DNA from: a virus
Reading direction: 5' to 3' (one strand)
Length of the DNA: 35,822 bases
Virus record (IMG/VR): IMGVR_UViG_3300008050_000133
Coordinates: 1 to 35,822 of that record
Shown: piece after piece, positions 1 to 8,116 of the stretch
How positions within the stretch are numbered: the stretch's first letter is position 1
Layout of the letters: every line of letters starts with the position of its first letter
The notes under the pieces: generated by a model
Told to the model about the DNA's origin: nothing
Databases searched by the model: none
What the model saw: only the letters and a program-made list of their open reading frames with translations
Program-made: the position numbers and the translations under genes

Positions 1-248
1 CCTGAGATAACGTGTTCGGCATACATCCAATCGAACTGTCCACCATAGTGGCCCTTAGCACCTCGTGCTACGTGGGGGGTGTGCTTGAAATTAGCCAAAG
101 ACTCCCCTGAATGTTTTGCTAGTTCCGGGATGGATGCTGCCAAATCCTGTATAAATTTCACACCATCAAAATACTCTAAGACGCCCAAACCCTTGGCCTC
201 GTGAACTGCCTCTATTGCTTCATTCAATTGTCCACATAATGTTTTCAT
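1..248 (-). CDS. Tagged small protein, probable capsid-targeted cargo (partial)
   Basis: The reading frame starts at ATG 248 behind an AGGAG site six bases upstream and runs off the left edge, so only about 82 residues are visible. The first ten residues, MKTLCGQLNE, nearly match those of the next gene upstream (MKTLCEQLNE) and belong to the tag shared with proteins near 14.8 and 22-26 kb. L-N-E at residues 8-10 fits the L-x-E sites of T4-type prohead proteases. The rest (IEAVHEAKG, then KFIQDLAASIPELAK) is helical and not recognised. I infer a head-packaged protein; function unknown. Confidence 0.7.
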   Translation of the reverse strand, partial: MKTLCGQLNEAIEAVHEAKGLGVLEYFDGVKFIQDLAASIPELAKHSGESLANFKHTPHVARGAKGHYGGQFDWMYAEHVIS

Positions 249-266
249 TTTGTACTCCTGTAATAC

Positions 267-650
267 TTAAACCCTATTATCATACAAAATCGAAGCCATT
301 TCTTTGGCTAAATCAAAGGGACGCTTACTCCTTATATCCACACTTTTAGAAGAAGCTATTTCTCGTGTTCCTTTTCTTATACGAGAACGCAATTGACCTT
401 CCCTTACTTCCAGATCAAAATTAACATAACGATTCCTATCGTCATAATGAGTCAATTCAAAATGAATTCCATGCATATCAAGCGCACCCATCTTAAAATG
501 AGTAAAACCTGAATTAGATGTAACCCGTAACTTTAATTCGTAAAAATCCCTTTCAACAAGAACATTTTCTATTTCTTCCAAAATGTCCTCTTCTTCGGGA
601 TTTACCCTAGATCGAGTCAGCTCGTTCAATTGCTCACACAATGTTTTCAT
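267..650 (-). CDS. Tagged 127-residue protein, probable capsid-targeted cargo
   Basis: Starts at ATG 650 with an AGGAG site in the preceding spacer and ends with TAA. The N-terminus MKTLCEQLNE is the recurrent tag, with L-N-E as a possible protease site. Behind it come an acidic helix (EEEDILEEIENVLVE) and a beta-rich stretch around residues 36-95 (KLRVTSNSGF, GIHFELTHYDD, NFDLEVREGQ), then a basic segment. The globular part is not recognised. It sits 17 bases upstream of a second tagged gene and just after the baseplate genes, so it is probably a late gene. Targeting to the capsid is inferred from the tag only. Confidence 0.75.
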   Translation of the reverse strand: MKTLCEQLNELTRSRVNPEEEDILEEIENVLVERDFYELKLRVTSNSGFTHFKMGALDMHGIHFELTHYDDRNRYVNFDLEVREGQLRSRIRKGTREIASSKSVDIRSKRPFDLAKEMASILYDNRV

Positions 651-659
651 TTTTTACTC

Positions 660-2636
660 CTAAATGTAACCTGGATTACCTGGATCGGAATCACCTTTGA
701 ACTCGTTGAGCGATGTTTGATCTGAAGTGAAGGTAATGGATACTGTTTTTCTCTTGTAGTATTCCCCAAAATTAAGAGCCCGATCCTCATAAGGATATTC
801 CATGTAGACTCGAATAACCCCGGAAAGAGCGTTAATGCTTTTGATAATTGAACCTACGAACAATGTTACCCCCAGTTGGAGGGTAGCAGCATCTAAAATA
901 GCTTCTATGGAAGTCTGGAGCGTTCCGGTAGCTGCTGAAGTCTCATGGATAACCGTCATCTTAAAATCGACTTCTTTGCGTGTGGAAGGAATTAAATTGA
1001 TCTTGGTTCCGGCTATCTTGTGTTTCACTTCGTAGAAATCTTTGAAATCTTGGATCTCCTGTGCCGTAAGTATATGGATAGCGCTAACAGATGTCCCAGC
1101 CAAAAAAGCTTCGTTCGTATTGAAATCTTCAACGACCTCAACTTTAGAATTTCCAGTAATACTGAACACAGTATAGGTTCCATTATTAGCAGCCGTGTTA
1201 GCTCCTGTTACATTAAAAGTTTGGTTGAGAGTTAAACCTCCAAAAGGATTTAAAGTCGTATCTTCCAAATAAGCCTTGTTTCCTCCAGCAGCCTTTGTGA
1301 AAGAAGTAGAAACCCCCACAGCCCCCGCTCCATTTTCTGGATTCATGACATAAGAAACATCCATCTCACATACAGCACTGGGAGTTTCTCTAACCTGAGT
1401 GCTCTGGAAGTGGGTAAAGCGAAGGGAGATAGCTTCAGAATCTTTGAGAGTAACTGCCCGACCGACTGACGCATAATATCGAGGAGCTAATTTTTGAACT
1501 GTTTTGGTGGCTTCCTCGTTAGTTCCTGTGGTCGCTATATCCCCTCCAGCTATCTGCTGAATGTTGGTGATGTTCGCATGAGTAGAAGTAAACAAGGATA
1601 GAGACAGATCGATAGCATCCAAAACCTGTCCCGGAGTTTCCAGGGCTAACAAATTCACAATAGTTGAAGCAGCAGGTTTAGCGCCGTTGATACCATCCCC
1701 AAATTGAAGGATGCAATCTCCGTCAAAACGTGAAAGAAGGAGGATGTCATTAGCTCCAATAAAATCTTCTCGATTGAATACCAGAGTTTTTGAAACCCCG
1801 CCGAAATCAATAAAAGCGTATTTGGGCAATCCATTAGCATCCACATCCGAACTGATCTGATAATCAGTAGATCCCAGTAAATAGGAAGCAAAATCAGTAG
1901 CCGAAGTAATGGTCTTGGAATAGGTTTTCCAGGTCCCTAGAATCACAGAGAATTTTCTTCCTAAAGCTGCCAGCGTAGTTCCTTCCAAGAAAGCTTCGTT
2001 AGTATCAAAATCCTCAACTATTTCTACTTTAGAGGTAGAGACAATATTGAACACAGTATAGGTCCCATTATTAGCTGCTGTTGCTGAACCTGCTGTGGTG
2101 AATTCTTGATCAGCCGAGAGGGAACCAAAAGGACTCAAAGTGTTGTCTTCGATATAAGCCTTGTTCCCTCCAGCAGCTTTCACATAATTGGTTGTGGTTC
2201 CTACTGTGAGAGAGGATGCTATAGCTTTCTTGATTTCTGTATTGTCATTCTCAATCGAAACAGTATAGGTTCCTAAAGTTCCGATCTTGCCCCTGCTCAG
2301 AACAATAGAAGCATTTCCTACGCCAGGATCTATATCAGCTCTGATTGAAAATCTGGGAGCTGTCTTCCTCCGGACATTGTATCCAAGAGCTTGGGCTATC
2401 AGATAAATGGAGGTTGTGAGCTTGGCTTCGGATATGTAGCTTTCCCTTCTAATGGTATCAATTCGATAATTGAACATAGAACCAGTTCCCGCCATGAGTT
2501 CAATCATGGCTTCCCCGGCTCCAGACTCAAAGAAATCTACCCAAGTCTGATAGTCATCAAGACCTTTTATATATTCCTGAAGATCAGCTTTGACAGCATC
2601 AAAAGAAAGGAAAGAACAAGTTTGAATAGCAGCCAC
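660..2636 (-). CDS. Baseplate wedge protein, gp6 / baseplate J-like
   Basis: This 658-residue protein occupies the position of T4 gp6 downstream of a gp25-like gene. The central segment 365-408 (GGDIATTGTNEE, then RYYASVGRAVTLKDSEAI) is the conserved 'RAVT..D' region of gp6/baseplate J proteins, which build the wedge ring around the tail hub. The N-terminus (DFFESGAGEAMIELMAG, then YISEAKLTTSIYLIAQALGY) matches the usual start of phage gp6-like proteins. Unusually, two copies of a roughly 73-residue domain (about residues 150-223 and 445-517) are inserted. The gene starts at ATG 2636 with an AGGAG site and ends in TAG. Confidence 0.85.
   Translation of the reverse strand: MAAIQTCSFLSFDAVKADLQEYIKGLDDYQTWVDFFESGAGEAMIELMAGTGSMFNYRIDTIRRESYISEAKLTTSIYLIAQALGYNVRRKTAPRFSIRADIDPGVGNASIVLSRGKIGTLGTYTVSIENDNTEIKKAIASSLTVGTTTNYVKAAGGNKAYIEDNTLSPFGSLSADQEFTTAGSATAANNGTYTVFNIVSTSKVEIVEDFDTNEAFLEGTTLAALGRKFSVILGTWKTYSKTITSATDFASYLLGSTDYQISSDVDANGLPKYAFIDFGGVSKTLVFNREDFIGANDILLLSRFDGDCILQFGDGINGAKPAASTIVNLLALETPGQVLDAIDLSLSLFTSTHANITNIQQIAGGDIATTGTNEEATKTVQKLAPRYYASVGRAVTLKDSEAISLRFTHFQSTQVRETPSAVCEMDVSYVMNPENGAGAVGVSTSFTKAAGGNKAYLEDTTLNPFGGLTLNQTFNVTGANTAANNGTYTVFSITGNSKVEVVEDFNTNEAFLAGTSVSAIHILTAQEIQDFKDFYEVKHKIAGTKINLIPSTRKEVDFKMTVIHETSAATGTLQTSIEAILDAATLQLGVTLFVGSIIKSINALSGVIRVYMEYPYEDRALNFGEYYKRKTVSITFTSDQTSLNEFKGDSDPGNPGYI
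1086..1304 (-). repeat. Intragenic repeat, copy 2 (gp6-like gene)
   Basis: Encodes about residues 445-517 of the gp6-like protein. Key segments are KAAGGNKAYLEDTTLNPFG, TAANNGTYTVFSI and EDFNTNEAFLAGT. They match copy 1 nearly residue for residue and are also similar at DNA level. The 'NNGTYTV' pattern looks like a small beta domain used as an accessory module in phage tail proteins. Confidence 0.85.
1968..2189 (-). repeat. Intragenic repeat, copy 1 (gp6-like gene)
   Basis: Encodes about residues 150-223 of the gp6-like protein. Key segments are KAAGGNKAYIEDNTLSPFG, TAANNGTYTVFNI and EDFDTNEAFLEGT. Copy 2 lies about 880 bases further along the gene. Confidence 0.85.
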
Positions 2637-2646
2637 TCAAATACTC

Positions 2647-2907
2647 CTATGTTCGTTTCTTAAGCTTGTGGGACTTCTTCTGGGCTCTGGAGATCTTGGC
2701 CTTTTGAGATGCAGACATAGGACCTCTCCGTTTTGGGGTTCTGCGCTTTCTGAGTTTCTTCCTCTTTTTTAAGTCTCGAAGATCAGTAGCAGACACATCA
2801 ACGACCTTTCCGCCCCGAACCACTCGGATCTCTTCCAGGGGAACTCCCTCAGCATAAATTTGATGATCTATGAGAGCTTCTTTCATTCTATCTAGGCGAG
2901 ATTCCAT
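2647..2907 (-). CDS. Small, very basic protein of unknown function
   Basis: ATG 2907 is chosen over an upstream in-frame start at 2931 because AAGGAG lies six bases before it. The product is 86 residues. The N-terminal half is mixed helix and sheet (LDRMKEALIDHQIYAEG, then VRGGKVVDV). The C-terminal half is a Lys/Arg-rich tail (DLKKRKKLRKRRTPKRRG) containing a segment like SASQKAKISRAQKK. Such a tail could bind nucleic acid or a negatively charged partner, but this is inference. It lies between the gp25-like and gp6-like baseplate genes with short spacers, so it is co-transcribed with them. Confidence 0.65.
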   Translation of the reverse strand: MESRLDRMKEALIDHQIYAEGVPLEEIRVVRGGKVVDVSATDLRDLKKRKKLRKRRTPKRRGPMSASQKAKISRAQKKSHKLKKRT

Positions 2908-2917
2908 CTCCGACTCC

Positions 2918-3316
2918 TTAAGTTGAAGCAACGGGTACAGCTACCCGAAATTCTTTAATATCGTTCGTGCGAACTCGTTTGTAACGAATTTTTATGTTGT
3001 AACGCCGTTTATATTGTTCTACCAGAATTTCACTTTCATTCAATAAAATAAGAACACGAGGGTCCCATCTTTCAATAGAAGATCCCAGCTCATTCAAGAT
3101 TCGGAAAGCAGTGTTTTCTGACAAAGGCTCAAAAAGAAGATCCTGAAATCCAGAGCCAAATTCTCTATTACGAAAACGAGTCCCTATGCGGGTCATCATG
3201 ATATTCTCAATGCTTTGATTTATAGAGTTTTCTTCGTTTGTAAGAGTAGGACGAAGATCTCCTAGAACAGAGAATCGTTGATTTATGTCAAAAGGAATTT
3301 CCGTTTTTCTAGGCAT
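2918..3316 (-). CDS. Baseplate wedge protein, gp25-like
   Basis: This 132-residue protein has the gp25 family layout: an N-terminal segment, then NQSIENIMMTRIGTRFRNRE followed by FGSGFQDLLFEPL, then IERWDPRV near residues 82-89, then a C-terminal strand pair (YNIKIRYKRVR). In the family the last motif is usually E-P-R, the core bundle contact that holds sheath initiator and wedge together; here it is D-P-R. gp25-like proteins sit at the inner baseplate and prime sheath assembly. The gene lies directly after the spike gene, as expected in a baseplate cluster. Confidence 0.88.
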   Translation of the reverse strand: MPRKTEIPFDINQRFSVLGDLRPTLTNEENSINQSIENIMMTRIGTRFRNREFGSGFQDLLFEPLSENTAFRILNELGSSIERWDPRVLILLNESEILVEQYKRRYNIKIRYKRVRTNDIKEFRVAVPVAST

Positions 3317-3317
3317 G

Positions 3318-3986
3318 TCAGGACGGGTTAATTTTAACCTTCCCGCTGCCTTTGGAAGAGATTGTTATATTAGCGTCACTTTCTATTGTAACATCTTGAG
3401 CCCCATCAAGAGTAATTTTTGCTTGTCCTGTGACAGTGACATCCTTCGTAGCATTGAGATCCACGGTATCTTCCGCATTAATGATCAATTCTTTTTGGCA
3501 TGTAATGGTTGTTTTGCCTGTCTTTTCGACAAAGATTTTTGTCCCGGAGGAATGCTCGAACGTGACTTCTTCTTCTTTCTTGTTGACGAGGAAGTAGTTC
3601 CCTTTCTCGTCTTCCCATCCGTACATTTCTCCGTAATCCGGGGAAGTGAATTTGTTTGATTGGATACCAGAGGCTTTTGAAAACACATCGGGCAAGTACA
3701 CCCCAGAATAAACAGAGTTTTCGAGAAACAAAACGGACACATAATCATCCTTCTTCGGTATGTAGAAAAAGTAACCTGTCTGGGGTCCTCTCATCATGCC
3801 CATCCAGGGAAGGTCTGCGTCTGGAGTCTTGGTTGTGTCTCCGAAGAGTTCATCAATTCTGATCTGTAGTCTGCCTATTTTTAGAGTGTCGTCCTGGGAT
3901 ACGACCTTTCCTCTAAACATTTTTCCAGTGATAGAAGAAACCTTGCCCTCGAAAAGCCGAGCCATATTTACAAGAGAATTTGTCAT
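3318..3986 (-). CDS. Central spike protein, gp5/VgrG-like (no lysozyme domain)
   Basis: Of 222 residues, the first ~110 form a gp5-type OB-fold region: FRGKVVSQDD, IGRLQIRIDELFGD, LPWMGMMRGPQTGYFF, KKDDYVSVLFLENS. From about residue 125 the pattern changes to short strands rich in T, V, I, D and N (NYFLVNKKEEEVTFEH, KTTITCQKELIINAE, DVTVTGQAKITLDG, VTIESDANITISSKG), as in the beta-helical C-terminus of gp5 and VgrG spikes. The lysozyme domain of T4 gp5 is absent, so any tail-associated muralytic activity would be separate. Its ATG overlaps the TGA of the hub gene (ATGA), suggesting translational coupling. Confidence 0.85.
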   Translation of the reverse strand: MTNSLVNMARLFEGKVSSITGKMFRGKVVSQDDTLKIGRLQIRIDELFGDTTKTPDADLPWMGMMRGPQTGYFFYIPKKDDYVSVLFLENSVYSGVYLPDVFSKASGIQSNKFTSPDYGEMYGWEDEKGNYFLVNKKEEEVTFEHSSGTKIFVEKTGKTTITCQKELIINAEDTVDLNATKDVTVTGQAKITLDGAQDVTIESDANITISSKGSGKVKINPS

Positions 3987-5143
3987 ATTTGTCGATGTCC
4001 TTCTCTACAAAAATGTATTCTCTCGTAGTAACCACTGTGGGAATACCCTCGGACAATTCGAGTGAGGATGTATTCTCCAGATAAAAAGGGATCTGATTTA
4101 GCTGAGGGAATTTCAGATACATTAGGATCTTGAAAGAAAAGGGAAGCTTTGTCCAAAGGACTAATCGTTCTCTTCACAGCTCCGAGAGTCGTTCTGTCTG
4201 CAATTACAACAGAACCCCCTACCCTGGAAAATTGAGTGAGTCCCTTCATATTAGACAAACGAGCTTTGTGATAATCTTTATGTTGATTTGATGCTGTGTA
4301 ATGGGCGGTAGGCATTCTATTCTGCGTCCTGGTATGAGTGGACTGGACTTTGGTTTTCCCCTCAACCGATTGTGGATCAGTTTCCGTGTAAACCCCTTGC
4401 TCCAGATCCCACACAGCTTGAGACTTTCCTTGAGCTGTCCATGCATTAAGAAATCCAGAACTGTCAGAAACATATGGGGCTGTGAATGTGAAATCAGAGG
4501 AAGAGGATTCCGACCCATGCTCTGCCAGAGATATAGAAGATATTCCATTATGAATGCGGTCAATAACATCGATGTAACGAAATACGCCATCCACTGTAAT
4601 AGCAGGGACAAACAAAGAACCTTCCTTGTACCCATGCATCCAAAGATGATCTACAAATGCTCTGGGAGAAAGTCCCCATGAGATCCATTTCATGGAATCA
4701 GCAGAGGACGTAGCCACTACAGGAGTCGCTGCTGTATTCACGTAGACAGAAGCCATATTTTTAATCACATCGGTAGAAAGTCCATCATAAGATCCGACCA
4801 CCCTGGAATTAAAGTATTTGTCAGCTCCTGCAAGAAGTCCCGTTATCTTAACAAGATATTCGTGTCTGGCTCGAACCCCTGGAGAGACTTCGACTTTCAC
4901 AGGGTCAAATTTATATCGAAAAGATTCATCCCGATTGGGTCCTATCTGAATCTGAACCTCTTGCCCTACGTTGAGTTTTTCCGAAATGATGGTGTAGTCG
5001 GTTAAAACCAAATTCAACTTGAAAGAGGGAAAGACGTTTCCCGGCTCTTCGACAATAATCAGCTCAGTAACAGCGTCGAAGTTTACCTCAGTGCCTCCTA
5101 TAGACACATCTAAATAAAGCTGGTTTGTTATCTCGAAGCCCAT
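3983..5143 (-). CDS. Baseplate hub protein, gp27 / late-control-D-like
   Basis: A 386-residue protein whose N-terminal half is a run of beta strands with a phage tail-hub pattern (LYLDVSIGGTEVNF, ELIIVEEPGNVFPSFKLNL, VGQEVQIQIG, YLVKITGLLAGADKYFNSR). DGLSTDVIKNMASVY around residue 119 resembles the segment of gp27/gpD proteins before the second barrel. The C-terminus (RTISPLDKASLFFQD, SGEYILTRIVRGYSHSGYYE) matches the usual closing strands of hub proteins. Position between gp53-like and spike genes supports the call. It begins at ATG 5143 directly after the preceding TGA and overlaps the spike start. Confidence 0.8.
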   Translation of the reverse strand: MGFEITNQLYLDVSIGGTEVNFDAVTELIIVEEPGNVFPSFKLNLVLTDYTIISEKLNVGQEVQIQIGPNRDESFRYKFDPVKVEVSPGVRARHEYLVKITGLLAGADKYFNSRVVGSYDGLSTDVIKNMASVYVNTAATPVVATSSADSMKWISWGLSPRAFVDHLWMHGYKEGSLFVPAITVDGVFRYIDVIDRIHNGISSISLAEHGSESSSSDFTFTAPYVSDSSGFLNAWTAQGKSQAVWDLEQGVYTETDPQSVEGKTKVQSTHTRTQNRMPTAHYTASNQHKDYHKARLSNMKGLTQFSRVGGSVVIADRTTLGAVKRTISPLDKASLFFQDPNVSEIPSAKSDPFLSGEYILTRIVRGYSHSGYYERIHFCREGHRQI

Positions 5144-5491
5144 TCACGCAATCCCCGAAAAATCATTTAAAGAATCTGAATTAGCAAAAATAACTTTTTC
5201 TAAATCAGCCAAAGAGGGGTAATACAACCTTTGTCCTGTTTCTAAAAGAAAAGGATTCAAGAGATAATTGAACTCAGCCAAAACCCACCACAATTCATCG
5301 TTATTGTAAATATCCAATGCGATGGAATCTATGGCGTAGCGATTGCTTTCAGATACCTCAGCATAGCCGGACACATTTAATTGAAGAAGAACTTCCCGGA
5401 CATCAGAATCCATTGAATCGAAATCTTCGATAGTTTCATTGAAAGTAAATATTCGGGCTCTATCAAAGCGCCTTGAAATTTGAACAGCCAT
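5144..5491 (-). CDS. Baseplate wedge protein, gp53-like
   Basis: 115 residues. The segment from about 50 to 98 (SNRYAIDSIALDIYNNDELW, WVLAEFNYLLNPF, TGQRLYYPSLADLEKVI) has the LysM-like layout of gp53-type wedge proteins: a small helix pair with 'lWWvla..N.l..P' followed by a G-x-x-L-x-x-P-S strand. The N-terminus SRRFDRARIFTFNETIEDF is less typical. gp53 links wedges in the T4 baseplate. It lies between the gp48-like and hub genes. Start ATG 5491 has GAGGG a few bases upstream. Confidence 0.72.
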   Translation of the reverse strand: MAVQISRRFDRARIFTFNETIEDFDSMDSDVREVLLQLNVSGYAEVSESNRYAIDSIALDIYNNDELWWVLAEFNYLLNPFLLETGQRLYYPSLADLEKVIFANSDSLNDFSGIA

Positions 5492-5502
5492 ATTCCCTCA
5501 TC

Positions 5503-6333
5503 TTATTTTGTCCATGTCCCTATCTCGACCACACCAGATTCCAAAGCCCTGCCTAGAAATTTTTTATCTGCTCCTCTTGCTTTTTCCAATAACACACCTG
5601 CATCTTGTTCAGTTAATTCTCTGAAATCCGCAGCTTGGCCCAGAAACCATTTCTCAACTTGCTCAGCAAAAGGAACCATGTAGGTTGTTAAAGTTAAACC
5701 TATGGTAGCCACCGTTGGTTTTCCGTTTTTATCAGGAACCTTTTTATAAACAGGCTGAGGATTAGATAGAATAAGAGCATTATTGATATACAGCCAATTC
5801 CCTATTTTTAAAGACAGGAGCCCTTTCCTGGTATTAGGATCATAGGCCAATGGAGGCGTAAAGGTTAGATTGTCTGTAGACCCTCCCTTGGGATATGAAG
5901 CAGCCATGATCTTGGCTATGGGTTTTAGAACCTCTTCTTCTGTCTTAGCCTTGTCCGTAGATAAAAAAGTTAGCTGAAGAGGAATAATGAGATGATTGGA
6001 ACCCGTCCATTTTAATTGGGTTAGAAACTGGGTTTTAAGAGTGAAGGGATCAGCGTCTGTGAAGGAACTTATAGGATTGATCCCTAAAACTTTTTTTCCT
6101 ATTTGTCCAGCTCCCCGAACAAAAGAAGTTATGTCAGAAGCTCGTTCAAAAGCATCTATCGTAGATTGAAATCGATTGCCCCATTCCGTGGATAGTTGAG
6201 GCTGAATATCATGCTCCAAAATTCCTGTAATATTAAAAGCCCCGGCAGTAGAATCACTGCCATCCCATATTCTTACCTGGAGAAATTCTTGGGAACGAAG
6301 TTGGTCTATGTAGAAATCAGCTTGTCCCGCCAT
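5503..6333 (-). CDS. Baseplate / tube-cap protein, gp48-like
   Basis: The start is placed at ATG 6333, which has GGAGG six bases upstream and overlaps the stop of the tape measure gene (TAATG). The result is 276 residues. Recognisable parts are STEWGNRFQSTIDAFERAS, LKWTGSNHLIIPLQLTF, EVLKPIAKIMAASYPKGG and KGLLSLKIGNWLYINNAL, followed by GLTLTTYMVPF. This order (WGN, W-x-G-S, 'PI..L' helix, then 'G..L.I..' strands) recalls T4 gp48/gp54-type proteins that cap the baseplate hub and start the tube. Placement directly after the tape measure agrees. Whether it is closer to gp48 or gp54 cannot be told by eye. Confidence 0.68.
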   Translation of the reverse strand: MAGQADFYIDQLRSQEFLQVRIWDGSDSTAGAFNITGILEHDIQPQLSTEWGNRFQSTIDAFERASDITSFVRGAGQIGKKVLGINPISSFTDADPFTLKTQFLTQLKWTGSNHLIIPLQLTFLSTDKAKTEEEVLKPIAKIMAASYPKGGSTDNLTFTPPLAYDPNTRKGLLSLKIGNWLYINNALILSNPQPVYKKVPDKNGKPTVATIGLTLTTYMVPFAEQVEKWFLGQAADFRELTEQDAGVLLEKARGADKKFLGRALESGVVEIGTWTK

Positions 6334-7991
6334 TACAATCCTCCAAAATTCCATAGATTAGTTTGGATATCTCCAATGTCTGTATCTGCTTGTCTCGCTT
6401 TAGGTGTGATGGATGCCTGATTTCCGCTTCCTCCTGAACTCGGCACTTGTACTACGATAGGAGCAGTGTCCTTTTTCTCTGAGTCCAATGAGGTGGATTC
6501 CGAAGTAGACACCCCGGCATTTTGAGGAATGCCCGATCCCTTTGCCCCGGTAAACTTCCTCCACATTTTATCTGCTGTAGATCGAGTCTTAGCTCTCCTC
6601 CATTTTGGTAAGTCGGGATCTAAGGACCCGTCCTCTTTGGGTAAAAAAGCAGGGTCTATATAAGCGCTGTCTCTGTTGTAGAAACCAGAGCCTAGTTTAA
6701 ATCCCTTGCCCTGAAGGATTAATTCATTTCCTTTTTTTCGTCCCTCTGCTGTGTTGTAATCAATATCCTCATCAAATTCAATGAGCTTCTTTTTTATAGC
6801 TCTTCGCCGTAGAACTTGATCAGATAAAATACTGGTTACAGAATTTCCTCCGACAGTAGCTCCCAGGATTTTACGTCCCTCTACACTATTATGATCTAAC
6901 CCAGCTTTAATACGCCTTTCAGTCGCATCTTCCTGTTCCTCTAATTGAACTTTAATAGCTTTTTCATTGCTTTTACTTTTCCACCACTCCCATCCCTCAT
7001 CGGCTGCATCTGACATAGCTTTTATAGACGAACCCAGAGCAACGATCCCCAAAGACGTTTTAAGTAAAAGGGATATCCCTAGAACTGGAAGAGCTAGAAA
7101 ACTAGACATGGATTTACCAATACGCTCTCTCCACTTTTTATATCCTTCGTGCTGCTCTTTAAGGAAAGTAAACCCGGATTTAACGGCCTCATACATCCGC
7201 ACAATAAGCATTTTTTGCTCGGACTTCTCTTTTTTCTCAGACCCAAGTGTAATTGGAGTTTCTTCGGGTTTATTTTTTTCATCCGAAGAAACAGAAGTAG
7301 CATCGATAGAAGCTTTTACTGGTTCCAGATCCTTTTCAAGGATTCCATGTAATCCCTGCATAAAACCTGCTGCATCCTCCGCAGATAAAACAGATCCTTT
7401 TCCTTCCCCTTTTCCAGCTCCTGTGGTTAGTCCGGCTGCTGTTCCCCCAAGAAAAGTAGAAAGAACCTTCCCTCCAAAAGACTTCCGGTTTACTTGTTTT
7501 CCTATCTCTTCAGCGCTCTTCTTAGATATATGGGCTCCAGAACTTCCTTTGATTACTCCTTGAATAGGCCCTGTTTGGGTTTGGGCTTCTTGAAGCGACT
7601 TCTCTGTTTTTTCCGCTATTTCTATTTGAGCTTTCCGCTGCTTCCTAACTTGATTTGCCTCAAGCATCTTTTCAATTTCTTGTTTTCTGGAGGGCTTGGC
7701 TGTGGACTGCCCTGCGCCGGATTGAGATAAAAGCTGACCTTGTTGAGTGACCAATAATTTAAGCTGTTTTTCCGATAATTTAGCCAGATCCTGGAATGTT
7801 TTGGTTGTTTCTTTAGCTCTTGTTTTCAAAGAGTCAACCGCATCCCCCATCTTCCTAAATTGATCTTTGGCTAATTGGATGAGCTGAAGAGAATCTAGTT
7901 TTTCAACAGAAGGAGAAACAGAAGGGGAAGTCTCGGAAGAAGATCCCCCGCCATGGAAAGAACCAGCTAAAACAGATGTTAATGTAGGCAT
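6333..7991 (-). CDS. Tail tape measure protein
   Basis: 552 residues, near the size of T4 gp29, lying between the tail chaperone and the first baseplate gene as tape measures do. The N-terminal half is coiled-coil-like and rich in K, Q, E and A (LQLIQLAKDQFRKMGDAVDS, KLSEKQLKLLVTQQGQLL, QRKAQIEIAEKTEKSLQEAQ). A hydrophobic stretch lies around residues 295-325 (SSFLALPVLGISLLLKTSLG), followed by more charged helix (VQLEEQEDATERRIKAGL) and a flexible Ser/Gly-rich C-terminus. Tape measures set tail length and are thought to be ejected into the host envelope. It starts at ATG 7991, two bases after the stop of the +1-frame segment, and overlaps the next start by one base. Confidence 0.8.
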   Translation of the reverse strand: MPTLTSVLAGSFHGGGSSSETSPSVSPSVEKLDSLQLIQLAKDQFRKMGDAVDSLKTRAKETTKTFQDLAKLSEKQLKLLVTQQGQLLSQSGAGQSTAKPSRKQEIEKMLEANQVRKQRKAQIEIAEKTEKSLQEAQTQTGPIQGVIKGSSGAHISKKSAEEIGKQVNRKSFGGKVLSTFLGGTAAGLTTGAGKGEGKGSVLSAEDAAGFMQGLHGILEKDLEPVKASIDATSVSSDEKNKPEETPITLGSEKKEKSEQKMLIVRMYEAVKSGFTFLKEQHEGYKKWRERIGKSMSSFLALPVLGISLLLKTSLGIVALGSSIKAMSDAADEGWEWWKSKSNEKAIKVQLEEQEDATERRIKAGLDHNSVEGRKILGATVGGNSVTSILSDQVLRRRAIKKKLIEFDEDIDYNTAEGRKKGNELILQGKGFKLGSGFYNRDSAYIDPAFLPKEDGSLDPDLPKWRRAKTRSTADKMWRKFTGAKGSGIPQNAGVSTSESTSLDSEKKDTAPIVVQVPSSGGSGNQASITPKARQADTDIGDIQTNLWNFGGL

Positions 7992-7993
7992 AA

Positions 7994-8116
7994 TTACTTC
8001 TCAAGCTGCTTCATAAGCCTTGCGTACAAAGCATAGACCTCGTTAAAAGGCATTCGCTTGAGCCCACTAAATTGTTGATTAGCGTGATAACCCAAAGCGA
8101 ATTCTATTTCGATCAA
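7994..8116 (-). CDS. +1-frame segment of the tail chaperone, or small overlapping gene
   Basis: The gap between the chaperone stop (8079) and the tape measure start is filled by a frame open from 8149 to a TAA at 7994, in +1 relative to the chaperone. It reads LIEIEFALGYHANQQFSGLK then RMPFNEVYALYARLMKQLEK. This resembles the C-terminal or second chaperone part in many myoviruses (helix, 'F...MP..E/R..Y', helix). Either the ribosome shifts +1 (a fitting place is the TTT-C near 8135, giving ...LPF-VPWGTLIE...) or a separate 40-residue protein starts at TTG 8116 behind GGGGA. Tail chaperone genes are a classic site of programmed frameshifting. The shift mechanism itself is inferred. Confidence 0.6.
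   Translation of the reverse strand: MIEIEFALGYHANQQFSGLKRMPFNEVYALYARLMKQLEK

Noticed and set aside
6967-7563. Plus-strand 198-codon frame opposite the tape measure
   Set aside because: Shadow frame with Pro/Ser/Phe-rich composition and no start signal.
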